Below, one piece after another: positions 18,162 through 26,398 of a stretch of 64,000 nt of DNA; the first letter of the stretch is position 1, and each line of letters starts with the position of its first letter. The notes under the pieces were generated by a model that saw nothing but the letters and a program-made list of their open reading frames with translations, was not told the DNA's origin and did no database searches. Location: assembly GCF_035917455.1 (NCBI RefSeq), contig NZ_CP109078.1, positions 6,866,001 through 6,930,000 of the forward strand, in the 5' to 3' direction. The translations under genes were made by a program, and so were the position numbers. Source of the stretch: Micromonospora sp. NBC_01796. GTDB lineage: Bacteria; Actinomycetota; Actinomycetes; Mycobacteriales; Micromonosporaceae.

Positions 18162-19658
18162 TCAGGGGTTGCCCGGCGACGCTACCGGGACCTGCGGTTC
18201 GGCCGGCGCATCCGGCGTAGCGGGCGCGTCGGTCTCGGGTGGTGGGGTCTGCTCCGACGAGGTCTGGCTCGCCGTGGGGCGGGCGGAGGTCGGCGCCGGG
18301 CTCGGCGTGGCACTCGGCACCGTGCTCGCCGACGCCACCGGAGACCCGGTCGCCGCCGGACCGGACGGTGCGCCGGGGGCCGGCGCGTTCGAGGTACGCC
18401 CCGACGGTGCGGCATCGTCCTGGCCGGCGCCAGCGCTCGGGCCGGCACCCGGTACCGCCCCGGTGGCGCTCGGGTTGACCGGCGGCGTCTGCCCCCTGCC
18501 GCCGTCGTCGCGCACGAAGGCGAGCACGCCCAGCAGCGCCCCACCGGCGAGCAGGGTGGCGGCCCCGGCCATCACCACCGCACGGCGGCCCGATGCCCGA
18601 TTCGGGCGGGCACCGGCTGGAACGGGCGCACCGGTCCCGTCGCCGGGTCCGCCCCGGAAGTCACGGACGACCGGCATTTCGGGCAGGGTCCCCGTGCCCA
18701 CGCCGCCATCCGTTCCGGTCGACCGGGAAGCGATGGCGGCGCCGGCCAGCGCGCCCCCGACCGGGGCGAGGCCGGCAACCGGCGCGGTGGCGGCACCGAC
18801 TGATCCGTCGGTGCCGGCCAGAGCGGCGTCGGCCGCCTCGGCGAACGCCGCCGCACTCGGGTACCGATCCTCGGGCGCCTTCGCCAGTGCCCGGCTGACC
18901 AGCGCGGCGACCGGTGCCGGCAGGTCCGCCGGCGGGGTCGGCGGTGGGTCGTGCAGGTGCCGGACGGCAACCTCCAGCGCGGTCTTGCCCGAGTACGGCG
19001 GCTCCCCGGCGAGGCAGTGGTACGCCACCGCGCCGAGTGCGTAGATGTCGGTGGCTGCCGACACCGGTCGGCCCGCCGCCTGCTCCGGTGCCATGTAGAG
19101 GGCGGTGCCCGGAACCGCGTTGGTGCTGGTGATCCGGGTCATGGTGGCGGAGCGGGCGACTCCGAAGTCGACCAGGACCACCGTGCCGTCCGGCTGGATC
19201 AGGAGGTTTCCCGGCTTCACGTCACGGTGCACGATGCCGCTGCGGTGCGCGGCGTCCAGGGCCCGTGCCGCCTGTGCCACCACCGACAGGGTCTGCTCGA
19301 TACCCATCCGGCCGGCCGCCTCGATCCGCCGGGAGAGCGGTTCACCGGCCACGTACTCCATGACCATGTAGTCGGCGGTGGTGCCCCCGCTCAGCACCTG
19401 TTCCCCGCAGTCGTACACCTGTACTATGCCGGGGTGGTGCAGGGTGGCCATCATCCGGGCCTCGGCCCGGAACCGGGTGATGAAGTCCGGCTCGGCCACC
19501 AGTGCCGGCAGCAGCACCTTGAGCGCGACCTGTCGGCCGAGCAGGAGGTCTGTCCCGCGCCACACGTCACCCATCCCGCCGGTGGCGAGCCGTGCGTCGA
19601 GTTGGTAGCGATCGTTGAGGAGAACTCCCGGAGCCAGCACGACTGCATCCCTACCCAC
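18162..19658 (-). CDS. Receptor-type Ser/Thr protein kinase (PknB-like)
   Basis: 498 residues, GTG start with GGAG 8 nt upstream. Hanks-type kinase domain about residues 17-275: glycine loop LATGGMGDVW, VALKVL (ATP Lys), HRDVKPGN catalytic loop, VDFGVA, and APEQ. A juxtamembrane linker is followed by one membrane helix (AVVMAGAATLLAGGALLGVLAF) and a Pro/Ser/Thr-rich tail outside the cell with no PASTA repeat. It probably senses an envelope signal. The neighbouring polymer genes make envelope control plausible, but targets are unknown. The 199 bases upstream of the dehydrogenase contain no gene. Confidence 0.93.
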   Translation of the reverse strand: MGRDAVVLAPGVLLNDRYQLDARLATGGMGDVWRGTDLLLGRQVALKVLLPALVAEPDFITRFRAEARMMATLHHPGIVQVYDCGEQVLSGGTTADYMVMEYVAGEPLSRRIEAAGRMGIEQTLSVVAQAARALDAAHRSGIVHRDVKPGNLLIQPDGTVVLVDFGVARSATMTRITSTNAVPGTALYMAPEQAAGRPVSAATDIYALGAVAYHCLAGEPPYSGKTALEVAVRHLHDPPPTPPADLPAPVAALVSRALAKAPEDRYPSAAAFAEAADAALAGTDGSVGAATAPVAGLAPVGGALAGAAIASRSTGTDGGVGTGTLPEMPVVRDFRGGPGDGTGAPVPAGARPNRASGRRAVVMAGAATLLAGGALLGVLAFVRDDGGRGQTPPVNPSATGAVPGAGPSAGAGQDDAAPSGRTSNAPAPGAPSGPAATGSPVASASTVPSATPSPAPTSARPTASQTSSEQTPPPETDAPATPDAPAEPQVPVASPGNP

Positions 19659-19933
19659 CTCGCGTCTCCGTCACGCCTTGCTCCACAGCCGAGTACGGCA
19701 CCGCGCCAGGGGCTTGCGTTGATCGGCATGAATTTGTTGTGCTGCTCCGGTGCGGATGCGACTACACCGCGTCCGACGCCGGGTACGGATCGTGAATCCG
19801 TTTCGCGCTCTGGACGGAGTTCGTCTGGTAGACACGAGGAGGTGGCACTCCCGACAGCCCGGCCGGTCAAGGTCGGATTGGAAAACGACGGCAAGGGTAG
19901 TTCCAGTCGGTCGAACGAAGGGAGATCGATGCC

Positions 19934-21166
19934 GTGATACCGGCCGACCTCGACACGCCACCCGTCCTGCGCGAGTTGTCCGACGCGGAGGGCTACCTGG
20001 CGAAGATCTGTTTCAAGACCGGACCACCGATGCTCAGCGGCGTAGAACTGGAATGGACCGTTCACGACCGTACAGACCCGGCCCGACCGGTCGACCCGGA
20101 CCGATTACGGGCCGCGCTCGGATCGCACGCACCACAGACACTCGACCCGGCCGGCGCATCCTCGCCGCTGCCGGGACACGGCACGGTCAGCGTCGAGCCC
20201 GGCGGGCAGGTCGAGATCTCCTCCGCCCCGCACCGCTCCCTACGCGCCCTGCACCTGCACACCAGCGCCGACATCGACCGCCTCACCGAACTGCTGGCCA
20301 GCGCCGGCCTGAGGCTCGGTCGCAGCGGTATCGACCCGTACCGCACACCCACCCCGGTGGTGGACACCCCCCGCTACCGCGCGATGCGCACCGCCTTCGA
20401 CCGTCGCGGCCCAGCCGGGCGGACGATGATGTACAGCACCGCCGGCCTGCAGGTCTGCCTCGACGCCGGCACCCCGGAGGGGTTCCGGGACCGCTGGGAC
20501 GCACTCCACTGGCTCGGACCACCGCTGCTCGCCGCGTTCGCGACCGCGCGGCACCACGCCGGTCGTGACACCGGCTGGGCCTCGGCCCGGATGGCGGCCT
20601 GGTTCGCCATCGATCCGCCCCGCACCCGGCCGGCCTGGACGGCGGCCCGCGCGGGCGCGGATCCGGTCGCCACCTGGTCGGCCTACGCACTCGGCGCGCC
20701 ACTGCTCTGCGTACGGCGACCCGACGGGGACTGGAGGGTGCCGGACGGGATCACGTTCCGCGACTGGATCGGCGGCGCACTGCCGCAGCCGCCGACCCAG
20801 GAGGACCTCGACTACCACATCAGCACCCTGTTCCCCCCGGTACGGGCCCGCGGCTACCTCGAGGTCCGTTACCTCGACGCACAGCCGCCCGGCGAGTGGA
20901 TCGCACCCGTCGGGGTGCTCGCCGCGCTGCTCGACGACACCGCCGCCTTGAGCCTGGCCAGGGAGGCGTGCGAGCCGGTGCTCGACCGTTGGGACGAGGC
21001 GGCCCGGCACGGCCTGGCCGACCCGGCCCTGGCGCGGGCGGCCGCCACCGTACTGCGGGTCGCGCTGGCGGCGGTGGACCGTACCGACCTGGCGCCGGCG
21101 ACCCGAGATCAGATCAGCCACATCGTGCAGCGGCGACTGGGCGCCGCGGACAGGAGACGACCATGA
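19934..21166 (+). CDS. egtA: Ergothioneine biosynthesis glutamate-cysteine ligase EgtA
   Basis: 410 residues, GTG start with GGGAG upstream. Glutamate-cysteine ligase family (GCS2-like): GVELEWTVHD near the N-terminus, GTVSVEPGGQVEISS for substrate and metal binding, MMYSTAGLQVCLDAG, and YLEVRYLDAQPPGEW. It makes gamma-glutamylcysteine, the sulfur donor for ergothioneine. It is first in egtABCD; its stop overlaps the egtB start (ATGA). The 275 bases upstream hold no gene and should contain the operon promoter. Confidence 0.95.
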   Translation: MIPADLDTPPVLRELSDAEGYLAKICFKTGPPMLSGVELEWTVHDRTDPARPVDPDRLRAALGSHAPQTLDPAGASSPLPGHGTVSVEPGGQVEISSAPHRSLRALHLHTSADIDRLTELLASAGLRLGRSGIDPYRTPTPVVDTPRYRAMRTAFDRRGPAGRTMMYSTAGLQVCLDAGTPEGFRDRWDALHWLGPPLLAAFATARHHAGRDTGWASARMAAWFAIDPPRTRPAWTAARAGADPVATWSAYALGAPLLCVRRPDGDWRVPDGITFRDWIGGALPQPPTQEDLDYHISTLFPPVRARGYLEVRYLDAQPPGEWIAPVGVLAALLDDTAALSLAREACEPVLDRWDEAARHGLADPALARAAATVLRVALAAVDRTDLAPATRDQISHIVQRRLGAADRRRP

Positions 21167-22488
21167 CCTCCGCGGGATCGGACCGGGATCTCCGGGTACG
21201 GATCGCAGACGAATTGGAACGGGCCCGTACCCGGAGCGCGCTGCTCACCGAGGCGGTGGACGAGACCGAGCTGATGCGTCAGCACTCGCCGATCATGTCG
21301 CCGCTGGTCTGGGACCTCGCCCACGTCGGCAACCAGGAGGAACTCTGGCTCGTCCGCGACGTCGGTGGCCGCGAGCCGGTACGCCGCGACATCGACGACC
21401 TGTACGACGCGTTCAAACAGCCCCGCCGGGACCGGCCGGCGCTGCCCCTGCTCCGGCCCGACGAGGCCCGGTCCTACCTGGTCACCGTCCGGGACAAGGT
21501 GCTCGACCTGCTCGACGGGATCCGGTTCGACAGCCGTCGGTTGGTGAGCGACGGGTTCGCGTTCGGGATGATCGTCCAGCACGAGCAGCAGCACGACGAG
21601 ACGATGCTCGCCACCCACCAGTTGCGGATCGGTCCACCGGCACTCGCCGCACCCCCGCCACCGCCCGCGGTCGTGCCGGTCTCCGGGGAGGTACGGGTGC
21701 CCGGCAGCCGTTTCACCATGGGCACCTCGACCGACCCCTGGGCGCTCGACAACGAGCGCCCGGCACACGTGGTGGACGTACCGGAGTTCTTCATCGACGC
21801 GGCGCCGGTGACCAACGGGGAGTACCTGGCCTTCCTGACCGGAGGCGGTTACGACAACGAGCGCTGGTGGAGCGGGCCCGGCTGGCAGCACCGGCAGGAG
21901 GCGGGACTGACCGCGCCCCTGCACTGGCGGCACGACGGGACCGAGTGGGGTTACGTCCGTTTCGGTCGGTACTCCCGCCTGATCATGGACGAGCCGGTGG
22001 TGCACGTCTGCTTCTACGAGGCCGAGGCGTACGCCGCCTGGGCCGGCAAGCGGCTGCCAACCGAGGTGGAGTGGGAGAAGGCGGCCCGCTGGGACCCGGC
22101 CACCGGACGCTCCCGCCGCTACCCGTGGGGGGACGCCGATCCGGGTCCGGAGCAGGCGAATCTCGGCCAGCGGCACCTGGCGCCGGCACCGGTCGGCGCG
22201 TACCCGGCCGGTGCGTCGCCGCTGGGGGTGCACCAGTTGATCGGGGACGTCTGGGAGTGGACGTCGAGCGGGTTCGAGGGTTACCCCGGTTTCACCGCGT
22301 TCCCGTACCGGGAGTATTCGGAGGTCTTCTTCGGCAACTCGTACCGGATGTTGCGGGGTGGGTCGTTCGGCACCGACCGGTCGGCCTGCCGGGGCACCTT
22401 CCGCAACTGGGACCTGCCGATCCGGCGGCAGATCTTCAGCGGCTTCCGCTGTGCCCGGGATCCCCGCCCGGAGGAGACCGGCGCGTGA
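21163..22488 (+). CDS. egtB: Hercynine oxygenase EgtB
   Basis: 441 residues. N-terminal DinB-like iron-binding domain (His in WDLAHVGNQEELW and the HEQQHDE motif, giving the three-His iron site) followed by a formylglycine-generating-enzyme-like sulfatase-modifying domain (GSRFTMGTS, RLPTEVEWEKAARW, MLRGGSFGTDRSACRGTFRNW, FSGFRCAR). With O2 it joins hercynine to gamma-glutamylcysteine as the sulfoxide. Its substrates come from EgtA and EgtD in the same operon; EgtC acts next. Confidence 0.97.
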   Translation: MTSAGSDRDLRVRIADELERARTRSALLTEAVDETELMRQHSPIMSPLVWDLAHVGNQEELWLVRDVGGREPVRRDIDDLYDAFKQPRRDRPALPLLRPDEARSYLVTVRDKVLDLLDGIRFDSRRLVSDGFAFGMIVQHEQQHDETMLATHQLRIGPPALAAPPPPPAVVPVSGEVRVPGSRFTMGTSTDPWALDNERPAHVVDVPEFFIDAAPVTNGEYLAFLTGGGYDNERWWSGPGWQHRQEAGLTAPLHWRHDGTEWGYVRFGRYSRLIMDEPVVHVCFYEAEAYAAWAGKRLPTEVEWEKAARWDPATGRSRRYPWGDADPGPEQANLGQRHLAPAPVGAYPAGASPLGVHQLIGDVWEWTSSGFEGYPGFTAFPYREYSEVFFGNSYRMLRGGSFGTDRSACRGTFRNWDLPIRRQIFSGFRCARDPRPEETGA

Positions 22489-22537
22489 GCCACCGGCACC
22501 CGTACGGTCGTCCCCGGCCGCGTCCGGTGGTCGGCTG

Positions 22538-23287
22538 ATGTGCCGGCACCTGGTCTACCTCGGACCGCCGGTATCCCTGGCCGCCCTGCTGTTCGACCCG
22601 CCGCACGGGCTGGTCCGGCAGTCCTGGGCGCCCCTGGACATGCGCGGCGGCGGGACCGTCAACGCCGACGGCTTCGGTGTCGCCTGGTACGCCGACGCCC
22701 CCGACCCGGTCCGCTACCGCCGGTCGACCCCGATCTGGGCGGACGCGGCCCTGCCGGCGCTGGCCGCCTCGACCCGTTCCGGGGCGGTCCTGGCGGCGGT
22801 CCGTTCGGCCACCGTCGGCATGCCGGTGGTGGAGACGGCGGCGGCGCCCTTCGCGGAGGGGCGCTGGCTGTTCAGCCACAACGGGGCGGTTCCCGGCTGG
22901 CCGGAGACGCTGGTGCCGCTGGCCGAGGGGCTGCCGGTCCGGGACCTGCTCACCCTCGACGCCCCCACCGACGCGGCACTGCTCTGGGCCCTGGTACGGC
23001 ACCAGCTCCGGACCGGCGTCCCACCGGACCTGGCGATCGCCGCCACCGTACGGATGGTCGCCGCCGCCGTACCCGGATCCCGGCTGAACCTGATGCTCAC
23101 CGACGGCGTGACCGCGGTCGCCTCCACCGCCGGACACGCCCTGTCGGTACGCACCGGCCCCGGTTCGGTGCTGATCAGCTCCGAACCGCTCGACGACGAC
23201 CCGGCCTGGGCCGGGGTACCGGACGGCCGACTGGTCGTCGCCACCACCGACGAGCTGCACCTGCGACCGATAGGAGAGTTGGCGTGA
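22538..23287 (+). CDS. egtC: Gamma-glutamyl hercynylcysteine sulfoxide hydrolase EgtC
   Basis: 249 residues. Class II glutamine-amidotransferase (Ntn) fold: Cys2 immediately after the initiator Met (MCRHLVYLG) is the nucleophile, with NADGFGVAWY and FSHNGAVPGW as the other active-site regions. It removes the glutamyl group from the EgtB product. A gap of 49 bp follows egtB; the stop overlaps the egtD GTG by 4 bp. Confidence 0.95.
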   Translation: MCRHLVYLGPPVSLAALLFDPPHGLVRQSWAPLDMRGGGTVNADGFGVAWYADAPDPVRYRRSTPIWADAALPALAASTRSGAVLAAVRSATVGMPVVETAAAPFAEGRWLFSHNGAVPGWPETLVPLAEGLPVRDLLTLDAPTDAALLWALVRHQLRTGVPPDLAIAATVRMVAAAVPGSRLNLMLTDGVTAVASTAGHALSVRTGPGSVLISSEPLDDDPAWAGVPDGRLVVATTDELHLRPIGELA

Positions 23288-24249
23288 CCGCGGATCCGTT
23301 GGAGATCTACCTGGAAGAGCGGGACCTGGCCCGAGCGCTGCGCGAGGACGTCCGGACCGGGCTGACCGCGTCACCGAAGTGGCTGCCGCCGAAGTGGTTC
23401 TACGACGCGCGGGGCAGCGAACTGTTCGAGGAGATCACCCGGCTGCCGGAGTACTACCCGACGCGGACCGAGCGGGCGATCCTGGCCGAGCACGCCGCCG
23501 AGATCGCCCGGGTCACCGACGCGAAGACGCTGATCGAGCTGGGGTCGGGGTCGTCGGAGAAGACCCGGCTGCTGCTCGACGCGTTCACCCGGCACGGTGG
23601 GCTGGGCACCTTCGTACCGCTGGACGTCTCGATCAGCGCGCTGCGGCAGTCCACGGCCGAGATCGCCGAGGCGTACCCGGGTCTGCGCGTCCGTGGCCTG
23701 GTCGGCGACTTCACCCACCAGCTCGACCGGCTGCCCACCGGTGGCAGCCGGTTGGTGGCCTTCCTCGGCGGGACGATCGGCAACCTGGTGCCGGCCGAGC
23801 GGGCGGAGTTCCTCCGGTCGATGCGGGACGCGCTGGAGTCCGACGACTGGTTGCTGCTCGGGGTCGATCTGGTCAAGGACCCGGCGGTGCTGGTGCCCGC
23901 GTACGACGACGCGGCCGGGGTGACCGCCGAGTTCAACCGCAACGTGCTGTCGGTGATCAACCGGGAGTTGGGGGCGGACTTCGATTCGGCCGCGTTCGAG
24001 CATGTGGCGATCTGGGACCCGGAGCACGAGTGGATCGAGATGCGGCTGCGGGCGCGCCGGGCGAGCCGGGTCCGGGTGCTCGACCTCGACGTGGACTTCG
24101 CCGAGGGCGAGGAGATGCGGACCGAGGTGTCCGCCAAGTTCCGACCCGAGGGCGTCACCGCGGAGCTGGACTCGGCCGGTTTCCTCGTCCGCCACTGCTG
24201 GACCGACGAGCGCGACCTTTTCGCGGTGGTTCTCGCCCAGGTCGCCTGA
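23284..24249 (+). CDS. egtD: L-histidine N-alpha-methyltransferase EgtD
   Basis: 321 residues. SAM methyltransferase with LIELGSGSSEKTRLLLDAF (SAM loop), FLGGTIGNL and the EgtD-specific YYPTRTERAIL and EMRLRARRAS regions. It trimethylates histidine to hercynine, the first committed step of ergothioneine synthesis. It is last in the operon. No EgtE-type PLP lyase follows; the next gene is the Mn exporter with its own riboswitch. Confidence 0.96.
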   Translation: MTADPLEIYLEERDLARALREDVRTGLTASPKWLPPKWFYDARGSELFEEITRLPEYYPTRTERAILAEHAAEIARVTDAKTLIELGSGSSEKTRLLLDAFTRHGGLGTFVPLDVSISALRQSTAEIAEAYPGLRVRGLVGDFTHQLDRLPTGGSRLVAFLGGTIGNLVPAERAEFLRSMRDALESDDWLLLGVDLVKDPAVLVPAYDDAAGVTAEFNRNVLSVINRELGADFDSAAFEHVAIWDPEHEWIEMRLRARRASRVRVLDLDVDFAEGEEMRTEVSAKFRPEGVTAELDSAGFLVRHCWTDERDLFAVVLAQVA

Positions 24250-24339
24250 CCTGCACCGACTCCTCCTCCGGCCGGCTCGCCGGTCCGCTCGGCGGGCCGG
24301 CGGGCCGACTGGGCGGGAGATCGGTTAGGCTCGGTGACG

Positions 24340-24433
24340 CGAAGGGGAGTAGCTCCCAATGTCGTGGTCGACATACTGGTGCGCAAGCATCCGGCCACGC
24401 GGCCTCACCACGGTGAGGCGGGCGAGACCTTCG
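24340..24433 (+). promoter_or_regulatory. yybP-ykoY Mn2+ riboswitch aptamer
   Basis: Conserved elements are in the right order: P1 arms CGAAGG (24340-24345) and CCTTCG (24428-24433) pair perfectly; the GGGGAGTAGCT box is at 24344-24354; a GCCTCACC/GGTGAGGC hairpin follows (24392-24419); and the CGAGACCTT box begins at 24423. These two loop boxes form the Mn2+ site in known members. It lies directly upstream of a GDT1-family exporter, the best-known partner of this riboswitch. High Mn2+ should switch expression on. Confidence 0.93.
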
Positions 24434-24475
24434 ACCAGGCTGTTCAAGCCGGGTCGAGGTCGATCGCGCCCTGGA

Positions 24476-24500
24476 CCCGGTCCCGACCGGGAAGGGTTTT
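24476..24500 (+). promoter_or_regulatory. Riboswitch expression platform hairpin overlapping the RBS
   Basis: CCCGGT (24476-24481) pairs with ACCGGG (24486-24491) around a CCCG loop. The 3' arm overlaps the start of the ribosome-binding region GGGAAGGG (24489-24496), and a short TTTT precedes the ATG. It could hide the RBS or act as a weak terminator when Mn2+ is low; sequestration looks more likely because the T-tract is so short. Confidence 0.55.
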
Positions 24501-24501
24501 C

Positions 24502-25089
24502 ATGGAGGGCTTTTTTGTTGCCCTGGTGGTCAGCTTCGGCGTGATCTTCGTTGCCGAACTCGGCGACAAGTCACAGCTCATAGCGCTGACCTTCGCCACC
24601 AGGTTCAAACCGGTGCCGGTGCTGATCGGTATCACGATCGCCACCGCGCTGGTCCACCTCGCCTCGGTGGCGATCGGCTACGGGCTCGGTGCGACGTTGC
24701 CCACCGGCTGGATCGCGCTCGGCGCAGGTGTGGCGTTCCTCGGCTTCGGCGCGTGGACGTTGCGCGGCGACAGGCTGACCGAGGAGGAACGGGCCAAGGC
24801 CGAGCAGACGAAACGGTCGGCGATCATCGCCGTCTCGGTCGCGTTCTTCATCGCCGAGTTGGGCGACAAGACGATGCTGGCGACGATCACCCTGGCCACC
24901 CAGTACGGCTGGTTCGGCACCTGGGTCGGCTCGACGGTGGGCATGGTCGCGGCGGACGCGTTGGCCATCCTGGTCGGCCGGATGCTCGGCCGTCGGCTGC
25001 CGGAAAAGGTCATCAAGTACGGCGCCGCCGCCCTGTTCGCGATCTCCGGCCTCTGGCTGCTGCTCGACGGGCTGAAGGAACTGCTCTGA
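24502..25089 (+). CDS. GDT1/TMEM165 (UPF0016) family Mn2+ exporter
   Basis: 195 residues from the ATG at 24502. Two homologous halves of three helices, each with the family signature E-x-G-D-K-(S/T): AELGDKSQ and AELGDKTM. A charged cytoplasmic linker (LTEEERAKAEQTKR) separates them. Members export Mn2+ (or Ca2+) in exchange for protons. The Mn riboswitch directly upstream supports manganese detoxification. The reading frame stays open further upstream, but that part is the riboswitch. Confidence 0.95.
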   Translation: MEGFFVALVVSFGVIFVAELGDKSQLIALTFATRFKPVPVLIGITIATALVHLASVAIGYGLGATLPTGWIALGAGVAFLGFGAWTLRGDRLTEEERAKAEQTKRSAIIAVSVAFFIAELGDKTMLATITLATQYGWFGTWVGSTVGMVAADALAILVGRMLGRRLPEKVIKYGAAALFAISGLWLLLDGLKELL

Positions 25090-25168
25090 CCCGTTCCGGC
25101 CTACTCGGCCCGGCGTGGGGTAACCGCCCTCGGGTGTGCCCCACGCCGGGTGGGCCGAGGGAGCCGGG

Positions 25169-25552
25169 TTGGCCGAGGAACTGCTGCGCGATGTCTCCGG
25201 TGTGCTGGTCACCGTGGTGGAGGCGGTCGGCGCGTGTGTCATCTTCGCCGGGGCGATCTGGGCGGCGGTACGGTTCGTCGTGCTGGCGGTGCGCCACCGT
25301 ACCGCTGCGGTCTTCACCCCCGTCCGGCTCTCGCTGGGCCGGTTCCTCACCCTCGGCCTCGAATTCCAGCTCGCCGCGGACGTGCTCCGTACGGCGGTCG
25401 CTCCGAGCTTCAACCAGATCGGGCAGTTGGCGGCCATCGCCACCATCCGGACCGCGCTGAACTACTTCCTGCGCCGCGAGATCGAACAGGAACAGCGCCA
25501 GATCGCCGGCCGTACCTCACCCGCTGATTCTCCGCACCGGGACACGCAGTGA
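25169..25552 (+). CDS. DUF1622 family small membrane protein
   Basis: 127 residues from TTG 25169, which has GAGGGAG 6 nt upstream; a GTG at 25136 is an alternative. One or two hydrophobic segments (VLVTVVEAVGACVIFAGAIWAAV) are followed by the DUF1622 core (LGRFLTLGLEFQLAADVLRTAVAP, IATIRTALNYFL). The family is widespread and of unknown function. Its stop overlaps the next start (GTGA). Confidence 0.85.
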   Translation: MAEELLRDVSGVLVTVVEAVGACVIFAGAIWAAVRFVVLAVRHRTAAVFTPVRLSLGRFLTLGLEFQLAADVLRTAVAPSFNQIGQLAAIATIRTALNYFLRREIEQEQRQIAGRTSPADSPHRDTQ

Positions 25553-25860
25553 TCCGGTCGATGGCGATCAGTCTGATCACCGCGGCCGCCCTGTTCTCCG
25601 GACTGGTGACCCTGCTGACGGTCCGGTCCTGGCGTACCGCCCTGCGGTTGCTGCTGGACCTGCTGACCGCGGCCAGCCTGATCCGGCTCGCCTCGGCCGA
25701 GCACTGGGCCGACATCGCCACGGCGGGAACGATCGTGCTGTTGCGTACGGTGATCGGCGCGGTGCTCGCGACCCCCGCCACCGGCTCGGGCCCGGCCCGC
25801 CCGGTGCCCGCCACCCCTCCCGACCGGCCTGATCCGGCGCCGACGGGCCCGACCGGGTGA
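25549..25860 (+). CDS. Small membrane protein, 103 aa
   Basis: Two to three hydrophobic helices (MAISLITAAALFSGLVTLL, ALRLLLDLLTAASLIRLA, IATAGTIVLLRTVIGAVLA) and a proline-rich cytoplasmic or external tail. Translationally coupled to the DUF1622 gene by a 4-bp overlap, so the two probably act together. No domain is recognised. Confidence 0.75.
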   Translation: MIRSMAISLITAAALFSGLVTLLTVRSWRTALRLLLDLLTAASLIRLASAEHWADIATAGTIVLLRTVIGAVLATPATGSGPARPVPATPPDRPDPAPTGPTG

Positions 25861-25996
25861 CCCGGGCAATGCCCGGCGTTTGCCATCCCACCGTCTCCGC
25901 CATGCCTACCGTGAGTGGTGCTCGGGCCGGTCCGGCCCGTGCATACGCGGCCGTGACCGACTGCTCGGGGCGGCCCGACGAACAGGGGGTCGAGCG

Positions 25997-26221
25997 ATGA
26001 CCACACCACCCGATGGCGGGGCTCGCCACGACGAGCCGAACGAGTACGGCTTCGCCGGTGACCCGACGGTGCCGGAGCCGGAGCGCACGAACCGCCCGGA
26101 CGAGCTCGACGAGGCGGAGGAGGTGGCGGTGCCCGGGGACGACTTCACCGAAGGCCTCAGCGAGTCCCTCGACAACGAGGAATCCCACGACCCCCACCGC
26201 GGCGACGCCAAACCTCGGTAG
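25997..26221 (+). CDS. Small acidic hypothetical protein
   Basis: 74 residues from the ATG at 25997. Very acidic and probably disordered (DELDEAEEVAVPGDDFTEGL), with no hydrophobic segment. Similar short acidic proteins are common in Micromonosporaceae; no function can be given. The reading frame extends upstream, but without a credible start. The 177 bases after it precede the tyrosine kinase and are less GC-rich, fitting a promoter region. Confidence 0.55.
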   Translation: MTTPPDGGARHDEPNEYGFAGDPTVPEPERTNRPDELDEAEEVAVPGDDFTEGLSESLDNEESHDPHRGDAKPR

Positions 26222-26398
26222 CAATATCGGCCGTGTTGGGCCGAATACGGGCACAAGGGCGGTTCGGTCCTCTACATTCGGTTCGGCGCTGAATACAGGC
26301 GGTATGGATCTTTTTCATACTGTCTGAGTTTCCGGGCGTACCGAATAGCCCGCACGCCGGATCAACCGTTAACGCCGCAGATAGGGAGGTCTGGCCTG

